Below are positions 1 through 8,794 of a stretch of 64,000 nucleotides of DNA, one piece after another. Positions within the stretch are counted from its first letter, which is position 1; every line of letters starts with the position of its first letter. This DNA comes from Bradyrhizobium sp. sBnM-33. Its GTDB lineage: Bacteria > Pseudomonadota > Alphaproteobacteria > Rhizobiales > Xanthobacteraceae. The DNA is taken from NCBI RefSeq assembly GCF_032917945.1, contig NZ_CP136624.1, positions 9,120,955 through 9,184,954 of the forward strand, given 5' to 3'. The position numbers were made by a program, and so were the translations under genes. The notes beneath the pieces are model-generated. The model saw nothing but the letters and a program-made list of their open reading frames with translations, was not told the origin of the DNA and searched no databases.

Positions 1-1634
1 AGGAACGCGAGCTCATTGTTGGGGAAGCATGCCGGCGTCTCCGAAACCAGCGCTATAAGGTTGAGGTCGGAGCATATGGGCCGCAAATTGCGGAGACATC
101 CCGCCGGGAGATCGTGCGAAAGGCAGAGGCGCTCGTTGCGCTGCTTGGCGGCGTCGAGACCGCCGGTCAAGTTCTGCGCTTCCTGCGGGATGCAAGATCT
201 TATCACGACGGAATGTGGCTGTTTGGCGAGATCGGCCTCAACATTAATGATGCCAAGCGTCCGATGATCCCGGTTGGTTGGCTATTCTCGCTGGCCATGC
301 GCTTTCTCAATCGCCCCTGCAGCGCCCGCAAGCCAGGTGTTGCGTGGCAGTCTCTCGTGGACTTGGCGACAGATTTCGCCGCCGCGCACGACTGTCAGCG
401 CTACAACCAGTTCGAGGACATGCATCCGCATGTGACTCAATTCCATCGCATGTTGGTCAATTCGACGCTATGGCGCGAGTTTTTCACCCTGCCGCAGGTG
501 CCGCCGAAGGCTCTAAAGCAAATCCTCGATGCGCTTGCGACGGTCCTGACGGAGCAAGACCAGGATCGCCTCGGCTTCTCCTTTCGGGTGCTCGTCAGAG
601 AAATTTGGCAACTCATAACCTGGTCTAGCGATGACCGGCTAACAATCCATTCCCGCGAGCAGGTTGAGCAGGCTCTCCCCCTTCTGAGACGCCTCACCGG
701 AGGTGCCGTGGGAAGCGTAAATGCTAGCTACATTGACCCGTTGGATGCCCGTGAACGCACGCAAGACGGTATCCTTCTGTTCGCATACGGATTGGATCGC
801 GCCGTCTCCATGCCGCGCTCTTTCCTTGCAGCGGCAGGATGCGAATACGTGTTCCGGCTGATTTGGTCGAAGCTGGACAGAATACGGGGTGCGGAAATCG
901 TTGGACAGACGCTCGAACTTGCGATCGCGGAATCTTGCAAGGGAAAGGCGCCCACGATGCTCACACAACAGGAATATAAAGTCGCTGGAAGTCCTTACGA
1001 GCTCGACGTAGCGACCCGTGATGAAGATCATATCGTCTTGATTGAGACAAAGGCTAAGTCGCTCACCCAGCGTTCACGCTCTGGGGACATGTTCGCCTTT
1101 TTCCAGGACTATTCCGATAGCTTCCTAGCTATTCTGACGCAGTTGGTCCGCCACGAAATACACCTGAGGCGGGGAGACACCCCGCTCACTTCTGCCAACG
1201 AGGTAGTTGCGGACTTGCGACCTGTGAAGGTTGCGGTTTCGCCGCTCAGCTACGGCCCTGTGAGCGATAAGCTACTTTCCAGCAGCATTCTCCGTTCCCT
1301 AGTCGGGGCAAGGCTTTTTCTCGTCGAACCGGACCCAGCGAAGCAAAGATTCATCGACGAATTCAACGAGCGCCTAGAATATCTTCTTACCAACATGGCG
1401 CTAGTAGCCCCAAAGAAAGACGGACACGCTCAATTGTCTCCCTACTTGATCGACGTCTTTTGGCTTGACCTCGGGCAAGTCCTCTACATCATCGATCGAT
1501 CCATTACAGTTTGGGACGCCTTCCAGCCGCTCAAGCACATCACATTCAGTTCGCGGGACTTCTGGACGGAAGTTGCCTACGCTGATCACGGAGGCCTTAC
1601 GCAAGGCAAGTGGCGCCCCCCAATGCAATCCTGA
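1..1634 (+). CDS. PD-(D/E)XK-like nuclease-domain protein, 5' end outside window
   Basis: The reading frame is open from the first bases of the window, so the N-terminus is missing; a GTG at 114 is the first start codon inside, and the preceding 37 codons also read like protein. I do not recognise the family as a whole. Counting from that GTG, a segment around residues 295-315 has the PD-(D/E)XK nuclease layout: Asp298 in ELDV, a hydrophobic strand, then Glu311-Thr-Lys313 in IETKAKS. That core is used by restriction and repair nucleases, so DNA cleavage is a reasonable inference but unproven. The rest is mixed helical sequence without signal peptide or membrane segment. It lies beside a defence cluster on the opposite strand. 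At least 543 residues are visible. Confidence 0.6.
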   Translation, partial: ERELIVGEACRRLRNQRYKVEVGAYGPQIAETSRREIVRKAEALVALLGGVETAGQVLRFLRDARSYHDGMWLFGEIGLNINDAKRPMIPVGWLFSLAMRFLNRPCSARKPGVAWQSLVDLATDFAAAHDCQRYNQFEDMHPHVTQFHRMLVNSTLWREFFTLPQVPPKALKQILDALATVLTEQDQDRLGFSFRVLVREIWQLITWSSDDRLTIHSREQVEQALPLLRRLTGGAVGSVNASYIDPLDARERTQDGILLFAYGLDRAVSMPRSFLAAAGCEYVFRLIWSKLDRIRGAEIVGQTLELAIAESCKGKAPTMLTQQEYKVAGSPYELDVATRDEDHIVLIETKAKSLTQRSRSGDMFAFFQDYSDSFLAILTQLVRHEIHLRRGDTPLTSANEVVADLRPVKVAVSPLSYGPVSDKLLSSSILRSLVGARLFLVEPDPAKQRFIDEFNERLEYLLTNMALVAPKKDGHAQLSPYLIDVFWLDLGQVLYIIDRSITVWDAFQPLKHITFSSRDFWTEVAYADHGGLTQGKWRPPMQS

Positions 1635-1933
1635 GCGGGTAGTTGGACCTCGCTTAGTCAGCATGGACCATGGCCCTGGCAGAGCAACGCTCTCTGGTTT
1701 GAAATCCTCGTTAGGATCAACGATAATCTGCTGCGGAAGATCGCTTCCAGCGTGCTGAAATCACAATCCGACACGATAACCGCACGAAGGGTCGTGCGAC
1801 GCTTGTCTACAGCGCATCGCGGCACTGAACGTTGCTTTACTCCCTTATCACCGAGCGAGTAAATTAAAGTCGCGCCTCGGCCCCGTGCAAACCTGTGGCG
1901 CGTATCTTTTCACAATGAAGGAACGTCGGACCG
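1635..1933. other. intergenic region without recognisable features
   Basis: I see no tRNA, terminator or convincing ORF here. The last 60 bases presumably hold the promoter of the gene at 1934. Confidence 0.5.
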
Positions 1934-2671
1934 ATGGACACACAGGCCTCTGGCGAATTCCTAGTCCCGTTTAGGGAACGAAACCCTTCCGGCGCATACA
2001 ATCAGAATTTCCTTTGGAAGACCGGCAGTATTTATGTGATGGACAATCACCGCGCCGCCTTATGGTGTTGGATGAAACACGTTAATCCAACCACTCAACA
2101 CTCCATCCTGCATATCGATCGCCATTACGATACCTTAAGAAGCAACATGGGGACGTGGCTTCTCCATTACCCAAAGCAATGGGATGTGAGCATTCAAGAA
2201 TATCTCGACCTGTCCTTTGAAGATCGACTAGGCCAAGCCCAACGACTGTTCCGTTGGGACAACTATTTGTCCCTATATTTCGAGAATGCAAAAGACTCTA
2301 TCTCCACGTGCTGCTTCGCTACCCACGGCGACGGCGATCGACCCGAATTGGACCAGCTAGAGCAAGTCACTCCGTGGGCTCTCCTTCAGAATCTAGACTA
2401 TTGGGTTAGAGAATTTGGTTCGCCATGGATCATAAACATCGATCTCGACTATTTCTTCTGTGACGACAGCGAAGACGATCAAATTCAGATGCTGTCTGAC
2501 CAGTATGTGGTCGGCATTTTCTCCGCAGTTCGCAAGTCAATCGACGCAGGTCATGTCGCCGTTACGACAGTTGCGCTTTCTCCTGAATTTTGTGGCGGAT
2601 GGGGAAACAGTGAACGAGTATTAAAACTAGCTGTAGATGTTCTTGGAATTGATTTCAGCTTACCGAAATAG
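1934..2671 (+). CDS. UPF0489 family protein (arginase-like fold)
   Basis: A 245-residue soluble protein starting at ATG 1934 with GAAGGA upstream. It shows the UPF0489 pattern: DNH followed by an aromatic helix at residues 37-46, a metal-ligand-like HIDRHYD at 60-66, and NIDLDYFF at 168-175. These correspond to the DxHxD and DxDxxD metal motifs of ureohydrolases. Bacterial UPF0489 members have been described as peptide arginases that convert arginine in a peptide to ornithine. No ribosomal peptide precursor is visible beside this gene, so its substrate here is unknown. It points toward the SIR2-HerA cluster on the opposite strand and could be an island passenger or part of a defence module. 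Its AT-richer codon use differs from the core genome further right. Confidence 0.7.
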   Translation: MDTQASGEFLVPFRERNPSGAYNQNFLWKTGSIYVMDNHRAALWCWMKHVNPTTQHSILHIDRHYDTLRSNMGTWLLHYPKQWDVSIQEYLDLSFEDRLGQAQRLFRWDNYLSLYFENAKDSISTCCFATHGDGDRPELDQLEQVTPWALLQNLDYWVREFGSPWIINIDLDYFFCDDSEDDQIQMLSDQYVVGIFSAVRKSIDAGHVAVTTVALSPEFCGGWGNSERVLKLAVDVLGIDFSLPK

Positions 2672-2689
2672 TTGAGTGTCAGGCTGGGT

Positions 2690-3346
2690 CTACTCCGGCT
2701 CGCTAAGTTCAAACTTTCGCATCTTCTCCTGGTTTCTTTTGGTCCGCCACGTGGCGAGGCGTAGCGGAGCAGCAACAAACTTTTCATCATCAGTTTCTTT
2801 TGGCTTAAGCCCGCATCTCGGCCCACACCATAGCGGTTCGTTTGATCGCGCCGCCGACCTAGGAATCAGCCTGAGCGGAGAAGATAGGATGGAACTTCGA
2901 TGAATGGTTGTCAGTATTTTCTTTTCATCTGGTGTCCACACATTGCCTTCTCTTGTCGACCGAAATTTAGCGCGAATAATCGTCTGCAAAGCTCTCGCTG
3001 ATCCATCGAGTTGATCTAGCTCCCTGATCAGCAGTCCTGCATAGATCCCCTGCTGCCTCGATCCGGCGGTAATGTCGATTCCCGAATAGTTCGGAGAGCG
3101 ACGCCCGTCGTGATGCACATACCAAGTTCTTGAACTAAGTTGCTCGTCCCCTCTATGGGTAAAGGGATCTCGCCAAACGTCCGACTCAGTGAACAGATAC
3201 AATTCAAGCGCTGTTATCCGCCAAGAGCGGCTTTGGAACCGCAAGTCATGCTCAAACATTATTGACTTTGCTGCCATCGCAAAGCGGGATGCGATGTCTT
3301 CAATAGTCTTCACGTCTTCAAAATTTGGTATGACTGTCGGATTCAT
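2690..3346 (-). CDS. uncharacterised 218-residue protein, last gene of the SIR2-HerA operon
   Basis: This gene starts 3 bases after the stop of the KTSC gene and is therefore almost certainly co-transcribed with SIR2 and HerA. I cannot assign a family firmly. The middle (about residues 40-115) runs ITALELYLF, then DPFTH, WYVHH, GIDITAG and GLLIREL. That order of motifs resembles the DNA-binding core of 3-methyladenine DNA glycosylases (AAG/Mpg), which have an EVEAY strand, an SH segment, a YVY strand and a LLRALEP strand. The resemblance is by eye only. The C-terminal 70 residues are basic and lysine/arginine rich. No signal peptide or membrane segment is seen. Confidence 0.65.
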   Translation of the reverse strand: MNPTVIPNFEDVKTIEDIASRFAMAAKSIMFEHDLRFQSRSWRITALELYLFTESDVWRDPFTHRGDEQLSSRTWYVHHDGRRSPNYSGIDITAGSRQQGIYAGLLIRELDQLDGSARALQTIIRAKFRSTREGNVWTPDEKKILTTIHRSSILSSPLRLIPRSAARSNEPLWCGPRCGLKPKETDDEKFVAAPLRLATWRTKRNQEKMRKFELSEPE

Positions 3347-3349
3347 CGG

Positions 3350-3559
3350 TTAAACGCGAGCGTAACGGTATCTTCCTTTGATGCTGCGATTTAGATACTC
3401 GCCAATCGAGGCCGCCCTCAACAAATTATCGTATTCGTGCCTGGGAATGTCGAAATATTGATACACGCCACCATTACGAAACATTACTTCGAGCGTTTGC
3501 GAGGGCTGGTCGTAGCCAATCTCACTAATATTGGTTGAGGTGACTGGATCCCGTCTCAT
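3350..3559 (-). CDS. KTSC domain protein
   Basis: A 69-residue protein consisting almost entirely of a KTSC domain, named for its similarity to the C-terminus of some lysyl-tRNA synthetases. Visible signatures are IGYD near the start, TLEVMF, GGVYQYFD and the terminal SIGEYLN...IKGRY. I chose ATG 3559 because the domain begins just after it and an AAGGGG ribosome site lies about 9 bases upstream. The longer frame to 3670 runs inside the herA coding sequence. It follows herA by 16 bases and precedes the next gene by 3. KTSC domains are small and of unknown biochemical role; as a stand-alone protein within a defence operon it may be an accessory binding module. Confidence 0.8.
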   Translation of the reverse strand: MRRDPVTSTNISEIGYDQPSQTLEVMFRNGGVYQYFDIPRHEYDNLLRAASIGEYLNRSIKGRYRYARV

Positions 3560-3575
3560 AATTTTAACCCCTTGC

Positions 3576-5450
3576 TCACGACTTAATCCGTTCGGAGCGA
3601 GCGTCTTGCTTTCGCCAGGCCTTGAGAGCCTCCGCATAATCATCAAGATCTCGTGGCTGATTCCAACCACCGGGGCTTTCGTAACCGTCGCTTTCGCTGC
3701 CGGAGACGACTACCTTCGGATCGGCGCTATCGGGACGACGATTTTTACTAGGCTTGTCTATCACCGTTCTAATTGGAAGGTTTACAGCCTCACCAACAAT
3801 AATGGCTTCACCTGTTCGTAGCACGGGTAGCATTGAGAATAAGCCGTCCAAATTATCGCTCGAAGCTGACTTCACCTGATTTCGATCGGTCGGGTCTGAC
3901 AATCGCAAGGCGAAGATCGTTCCACACTGCGACAGAATGGTTGCGTCGATTTCCGCGGGACGCTGGCTCACCAACATCATCCCAATTCCGTATTTCCGGC
4001 CCTCTTTCGCTATGCGCCGAACGGCCCCCGCCGCCAATCCCTTTCCTTCTTTGCCTAAGTAACTATGTGCTTCCTCCAGGACAAAAAGTAGCGGGCGCTC
4101 TCTCCCTCCTTCTGGAAGGTTGCGAGCCCAAAAGAGAGCGTCATAAACGATGCGAAGAAGTGCCCCAACTAGCTCCGATTGGATCATCGGCGGAATCCCT
4201 GAGAGGTCAAGGATACTGATAGGATTCTCAGTCCCAAGCCAACTTTCTAGTAGCTTGTCAAGATCTGCAGCGATCTCGCCACTCTCGTTCGGGAGATAAT
4301 CACCGGGCCGGAAAAGAAAATCAAATCGAGGATCCCGTAGTTTCGATCCGAGTGCATCTACGGCTCGGCCGATGTTGAGCGTCGACCTACTTAGCCGGAT
4401 CTTCTCTTTATCGTCTTTCTCATCTTTCGGAGAACGAAAACGAGGTGGTATTGCTTTGGTCACATCTCCCGCCTGTATCACTTTTCCCTTGGCGTCTGTT
4501 TCTAGAGCCCAGGTTTCTCGCGACTGTGGTTTCCCTGCTATTTCAATATGCGTTGCACGCATCTGGGTGTGAAGGTTGAACCAAAGCTGGTGAATGCTAA
4601 ACGGGACCGGACTGTCAACCGTTAGAGTGTCCTCCGTTACACCGGCTCGGCTGGCTTTCGCGAGCGCGGCACGCTTCAGTTCAGTGATTTGGTCGATAAC
4701 CGCACCACGATCACCAGCCTCTAGTGCGCCAAAAGTGAGCGGCAGCAACTCATCAAATGTCATTGCCCAGTATGGCACATAGAAGGGTTTTTCTTCGGCA
4801 ATCGAGCCGGTGTTCACCTTGAATACCGCGGCTCGATCTGCGAGAGCTTTTCCGTATTCGCCGTGGATATCTATGACAATAATTCGCGCGGACGGATAGC
4901 GAAGCGTGTCCGACAACGCCGCCAGAATCCCTGCTACCGTTGTGGATTTCCCCGAACCGGTGGCGCCGACAACGGCGCTGTGGCGCGTCACGAGTTTGTC
5001 AATATCAACGAGGGCTGGAATGCTGTCGACGCTCGCTAGATGTCCAACAGAGACGAACTTGGGGTCCTTCGGTCGGCCATAGATCATTCGTAGATCCTGC
5101 TCGGTAACCAAATGGACCGCGTCACTCACTGTTGGATATTGCGTAATGCCTCTATCAAATCCGCTTTGAGCGCGACCTTCCCCGACGAGCTGAATCGTCA
5201 TCCAACGATTCCCGAATTCGTTAAGACCAGCCAATCTCTCCGGAACAGCACTAGCCCCTACTTGCGAGACTACTCCGTAGAGATCCACGAATCCTAAAGA
5301 TATGCGAACGAATGCTCCAAGCTGTCCGACACGGTAGCTCTGGCCCTCTATAAAGCTAAGGCCAGATATCGTCCCATCATCAAGGCGCACTCTTAGTGTC
5401 GCCCCGCTTACATCTTCGACCGTTCCGAGATACGTAGATTCCTTCCCCAT
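3576..5450 (-). CDS. herA: HerA-type hexameric ATPase of a SIR2-HerA system
   Basis: A 624-residue HerA/FtsK-superfamily ATPase. An N-terminal HAS-barrel-like domain (about 1-100) precedes the P-loop domain, with Walker A GATGSGKS at 162-169 and Walker B LLFVLEEAH near 450-460. An arginine-containing SQRPAEI sensor-like segment follows. The last 60 residues are charged and low in complexity. HerA proteins form hexamers that pump or unwind DNA; paired with a SIR2 effector they form an anti-phage complex (SIR2-HerA). The start codon lies 8 bases after the SIR2 stop, so translation is probably coupled. The length matches stand-alone HerA proteins of such systems. Confidence 0.9.
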   Translation of the reverse strand: MGKESTYLGTVEDVSGATLRVRLDDGTISGLSFIEGQSYRVGQLGAFVRISLGFVDLYGVVSQVGASAVPERLAGLNEFGNRWMTIQLVGEGRAQSGFDRGITQYPTVSDAVHLVTEQDLRMIYGRPKDPKFVSVGHLASVDSIPALVDIDKLVTRHSAVVGATGSGKSTTVAGILAALSDTLRYPSARIIVIDIHGEYGKALADRAAVFKVNTGSIAEEKPFYVPYWAMTFDELLPLTFGALEAGDRGAVIDQITELKRAALAKASRAGVTEDTLTVDSPVPFSIHQLWFNLHTQMRATHIEIAGKPQSRETWALETDAKGKVIQAGDVTKAIPPRFRSPKDEKDDKEKIRLSRSTLNIGRAVDALGSKLRDPRFDFLFRPGDYLPNESGEIAADLDKLLESWLGTENPISILDLSGIPPMIQSELVGALLRIVYDALFWARNLPEGGRERPLLFVLEEAHSYLGKEGKGLAAGAVRRIAKEGRKYGIGMMLVSQRPAEIDATILSQCGTIFALRLSDPTDRNQVKSASSDNLDGLFSMLPVLRTGEAIIVGEAVNLPIRTVIDKPSKNRRPDSADPKVVVSGSESDGYESPGGWNQPRDLDDYAEALKAWRKQDARSERIKS

Positions 5451-5458
5451 TCGAGCCT

Positions 5459-6643
5459 CTAAATGTCGGACGACGAGATAAAATCATCCAAGAATGGGGC
5501 GAATTTCGCGAAGTCTCCTAGCAATAGTTCACAAGGGCCGGCGACTTCGTCGTCCGCTTCTTCCGAAACGAAGAAGCCCGAGCGGATCGCGTTCTGGTCT
5601 GTGCCTGGACGAGTCATCCATTTCCCGGCTCTTCGTCTCACGACTGCGCCGTCACGAGCGAGAAACAAAAGATTTGGAACGCTTTGAGCTAATGCGGCGC
5701 CTTCGGAATAGGCTTCTAGCTTATCAAATTGCAGTGCGTAACATACGGCAGACGGATTAGCTTTCAGGCTCTCGACAAGAGCCTCGTTGATATGCTGGTC
5801 GCCAAAAGAATAACCGCACACGATCATTGCTACTGGCATTTTTTGATTTCGAACAAAGCTCCGAAAACGATCAATCATTACGAAGTAAGGCATGCGCCGG
5901 CTTTCGTCATATTTTCGGTGCGACGGATGAATCAATTGCTCCAACCCGTCTGACGAGACGTTGCTCCTGAAAACTCTCTTGTTTTTGGTATCCAACTTCC
6001 AATTTATCGACCCATGCAGCTTCCAAACCCTGCACCACCGATCAGAAACAACATCATCATCAATTGCACGTTGGTCGAAGAATGGTTTCACCGACCCCAC
6101 GAAGCCATCAAAGAAGGGAACACGCTGAACTTCGAGCGCGCTTTCCAGCAACAGATGGTAGTTCGTTGTAAAGAGTTCAGTGGCTGGCCGCGCCCGACTC
6201 TCCACGAAACGAGCCAGGGATAGATACGGATTGTCAGGCTCGACATATTCGCGATCAACGGCCTTGGTAATGTCTGCGCATATCTTTTTATCGATAGCAG
6301 AGAGGCTTGAGTGAGAGAGACCACGAGCGTCTGCTTTTCCAGCAACCTCGCTAAGTGAACGAATTTTCCCTAACATAGATTCGATATTGGGAGTGGCCTC
6401 GCCGTCTTCTTTAAAAATTTCACACAGTCGATTGAAGCTATCTTTATGGTCTTCGGATCCTGCCATTTCCGCGAAGATTTTGGTCGAGAGACCTCTAACA
6501 TCTGGAATTAGCGGCTCCGATCCACACCTAATTGAGACCGGACAGCCTGCGCCAATGAAAAATCCTACCGAAAGTTTCGGCGCCGCAAGTGCTTGGCGAA
6601 TTTGATTTAGAAACTGGAGGGGATCGTGCGTTTGATCAGCCAA
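5459..6643 (-). CDS. SIR2-like NADase effector of SIR2-HerA
   Basis: A SIR2-like domain protein. Recognisable pieces are FFIGAG (nucleotide-binding loop near the N-terminus), FTTNYH (conserved Asn), WKLHGSINW (catalytic-type His) and CGYSFGDQHIN. In defence systems these domains hydrolyse NAD+ on infection. The frame stays open to 6829, but neither that start nor any in between is ATG. The extra 62 residues are Arg/Ser rich and unlike SIR2. A TTG at 6643 has GAAAGG 8 bases upstream and gives 394 residues, close to the usual size, so I prefer it. It is followed directly by herA and preceded by a small gene on the same strand. NADase activity is inferred from the family. Confidence 0.85.
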   Translation of the reverse strand: MADQTHDPLQFLNQIRQALAAPKLSVGFFIGAGCPVSIRCGSEPLIPDVRGLSTKIFAEMAGSEDHKDSFNRLCEIFKEDGEATPNIESMLGKIRSLSEVAGKADARGLSHSSLSAIDKKICADITKAVDREYVEPDNPYLSLARFVESRARPATELFTTNYHLLLESALEVQRVPFFDGFVGSVKPFFDQRAIDDDVVSDRWCRVWKLHGSINWKLDTKNKRVFRSNVSSDGLEQLIHPSHRKYDESRRMPYFVMIDRFRSFVRNQKMPVAMIVCGYSFGDQHINEALVESLKANPSAVCYALQFDKLEAYSEGAALAQSVPNLLFLARDGAVVRRRAGKWMTRPGTDQNAIRSGFFVSEEADDEVAGPCELLLGDFAKFAPFLDDFISSSDI

Positions 6644-6911
6644 TGAAGAAACCTTTCGCCGAGCCACGATTCTTCGGTTCAGACCGAATCGTCGCCTTAC
6701 AGAAGGGCTCTTTCTAGCGAAAGTTGCAAGAGTAACGGATGACTCTACTGCGCGAAAATTCTTTTGCCAAATCGCGAATCGGTTCCCTGACGGGGACGCG
6801 ATTCGCTTGAACTGACTAGGAAACGCCAAATGCCGAAGGGATCGAGAGCGTTACCTCAGCACCCCAAACCGTGGCGACGTTTCTGCAGCGCCCCTCTTTC
6901 AGCCGCGACAG

Positions 6912-7307
6912 TCATACGATTGATATTCGTAGCTTTCCGTTCTCATCCACCCAAATCTCGCAACTTGCGGCAGCATCTGCAGTATCCGGAGATTCAGCCA
7001 AGAAAGAAATGATGTGGCGCCGCTCGAGCATGAGTCGAGGAACCATCGCGCCGTAACAAACGGCGTTGGGCGGCACGGACAATCCGATCATATGAGTGGC
7101 ATGTGGAAGGTCTTTCGTTTCATTGAACATGGCAATGGAGACATATCGGACTTCGTTAGGATCAAGGGAAAATGCATTTTCCAAAAGCGTTTTTTGCCTA
7201 TCGTTCAAAGACGAGATGTATGTTCGGTAGAAACAACAGTTGGTTACCTTGCTAGCTCCAACATTTGTGACCCCCAAGAAAAAGTGTTCGGTGGACGCCA
7301 TGCTCAT
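6912..7307 (-). CDS. hypothetical 131-residue protein upstream of SIR2-HerA
   Basis: I do not recognise this protein. It starts with ATG at 7307 (a second ATG is two codons later) and has no strong ribosome site. It is soluble, with two cysteines in tandem near residue 25 and a hydrophobic HMIGLSVPPNAVCYG stretch in the middle; its end (CEIWVDENGKLRISIV) looks like a beta hairpin. It lies on the same strand between the HNH gene (46 bases upstream) and SIR2. This position makes it a candidate accessory gene of the defence operon, but there is no sequence evidence of function. Confidence 0.55.
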   Translation of the reverse strand: MSMASTEHFFLGVTNVGASKVTNCCFYRTYISSLNDRQKTLLENAFSLDPNEVRYVSIAMFNETKDLPHATHMIGLSVPPNAVCYGAMVPRLMLERRHIISFLAESPDTADAAASCEIWVDENGKLRISIV

Positions 7308-7353
7308 TTACGATAACCCGTTCGAAAGGCTCTCCGGTTCCGACCATAATTCT

Positions 7354-8196
7354 TCAGGAATGTGCCGTTCTTGACTCATTGTTGGCACCCTGTTGCGCCG
7401 CGTCTCGTAGACCAGCTGCGTCCCAATCACTGTGGCATTTTTTTAGGTCGAAAGGGCATAGAGAGAAGCCTATGAACAATCCGTCGACAGTTTCCTCTAT
7501 CGCCTTGGCTACATCGTCGAGCACCGCGCCGCTTGTAGTCACATGAATAATCGTCCCTGACGACCCCGGACCACGCGGCTCACAAATTTTACGGTGCCAT
7601 TCGAATCTTGCCTTAACAAATTCGCTAAAAAAGTGATCCGCTGCGCTCTCGCCAAAATGGCTTGGAGGATAGAAATTCGCGAGTCGCAGCCACGCGCTCT
7701 CAAGAAGATCAATGGCGTCATAGCAGCCTTGACGCATTTCTGAGGTGATCCCCGTATCCCAGAGTGGTTGGGCTGCTGAGATAGCGGCTCTTCGTATGCT
7801 AGGGAGCGCGTTGAGAAAGCCGATCACCTTGGCTGTCGAGGGTGTATCCCAATCCTTCGGCTCTAACTGAGCAGGCGCCATCCCAGCCATATGCTGAATG
7901 ACAAGTTCATCGGTCTTGTCGCGGCGATCCCGAACGCGACGAATCCAATCATTACGACTCCGCACAACATCGGCAGCTTTGAGTTTCTTCGCAAAGCCGC
8001 CTCTCACCTGCGTCTGTTCATGATGCTCCAAGCAAAGAACGGCTAGATTGCTAACCGTGTGATTTGTCGGATCTTCGTCAATGTGATGGATTTGGACCGC
8101 CAACTCTCGCTGGTGGCAAACGCAGCAGGTCCGGTCATGCTCAAACATGACTTCCGCTGAAATATCATCGGGAACTGGTGTTCGGGGCTTGGTCAT
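7354..8196 (-). CDS. HNH endonuclease domain protein
   Basis: A 280-residue protein with an HNH nuclease domain at about residues 15-65. A CCVCHQ cysteine pair is followed by IHHIDEDPTNHTVSNL and LCLEHH, giving the paired zinc cysteines, the catalytic HH, the Asn and the final His. Such domains bind one metal and cut DNA. The remaining 200 residues are helical and unrecognised. No strong ribosome site is seen at ATG 8196. It is the first gene of a minus-strand run leading into SIR2-HerA, with gaps of 46 bases to the next gene, so it may be an extra effector or an independent defence gene. Confidence 0.8.
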   Translation of the reverse strand: MTKPRTPVPDDISAEVMFEHDRTCCVCHQRELAVQIHHIDEDPTNHTVSNLAVLCLEHHEQTQVRGGFAKKLKAADVVRSRNDWIRRVRDRRDKTDELVIQHMAGMAPAQLEPKDWDTPSTAKVIGFLNALPSIRRAAISAAQPLWDTGITSEMRQGCYDAIDLLESAWLRLANFYPPSHFGESAADHFFSEFVKARFEWHRKICEPRGPGSSGTIIHVTTSGAVLDDVAKAIEETVDGLFIGFSLCPFDLKKCHSDWDAAGLRDAAQQGANNESRTAHS

Positions 8197-8794
8197 TTTG
8201 AGGTGCGCGTCTGAATCACGTAGGGATCATAGATCATTCTAGATTTTGTAAGATTGCGTGCCATGCACATCAGCGGACACTGCCGACACGCGCCAGTCAA
8301 GTCAGTGATGCGGCTCAGGGCGATACCCCTCAGTGCTATGCAGCAAGGGGACCGAACGGACCATTTTGCCGCGAACAGATGTTTGCTTGCCCCGTGCTGC
8401 CAGGGATCACACTGCAATCGCAGCAGTTTGCAATGGAGGCCTGTCGCAAGGTTGATGATCGCGATGATCGCCACCGGCGAAATCGTGGACATCACGACCG
8501 GCGACAGCAAGGACGGTGCATCCAATCTTTCGGGCTCAGAGGGCCCGAAACGGTTCAATTTCTTCAAAACAGAGCTTTGCCTGCGCACAGCAAAGCGTTT
8601 TGGCTGCTCGGTTGCTCGATCACAGACAGACCTCCTTGATTCGATAGGTCTTTCCGAATCCTTGCTCAGCCTGTGGCTCAAACGCGGCACATCAGCGGCA
8701 CAACGGTTTTGTTGCGGGCCAGCAGGGATAGTCCTTGGCACCTAGTCACCGGCGTCCTTCACTCACTAAACAAGAGTGATTTGGGCAGCAGACA
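8197..8794. other. 598-base region without a convincing gene
   Basis: Both strands carry overlapping ORFs of 160-180 codons here, but neither gives a recognisable protein, and they contradict each other. The region separates the minus-strand defence genes from the plus-strand integrase and should hold promoters for both. I see no clear tRNA or attachment site. Confidence 0.5.

Noticed and set aside
8254..8745. 163-codon plus-strand ORF and an opposing 182-codon ORF
   Set aside because: Neither gives a recognisable protein, and they overlap almost fully, so at most one could be real; evidence too weak to annotate.
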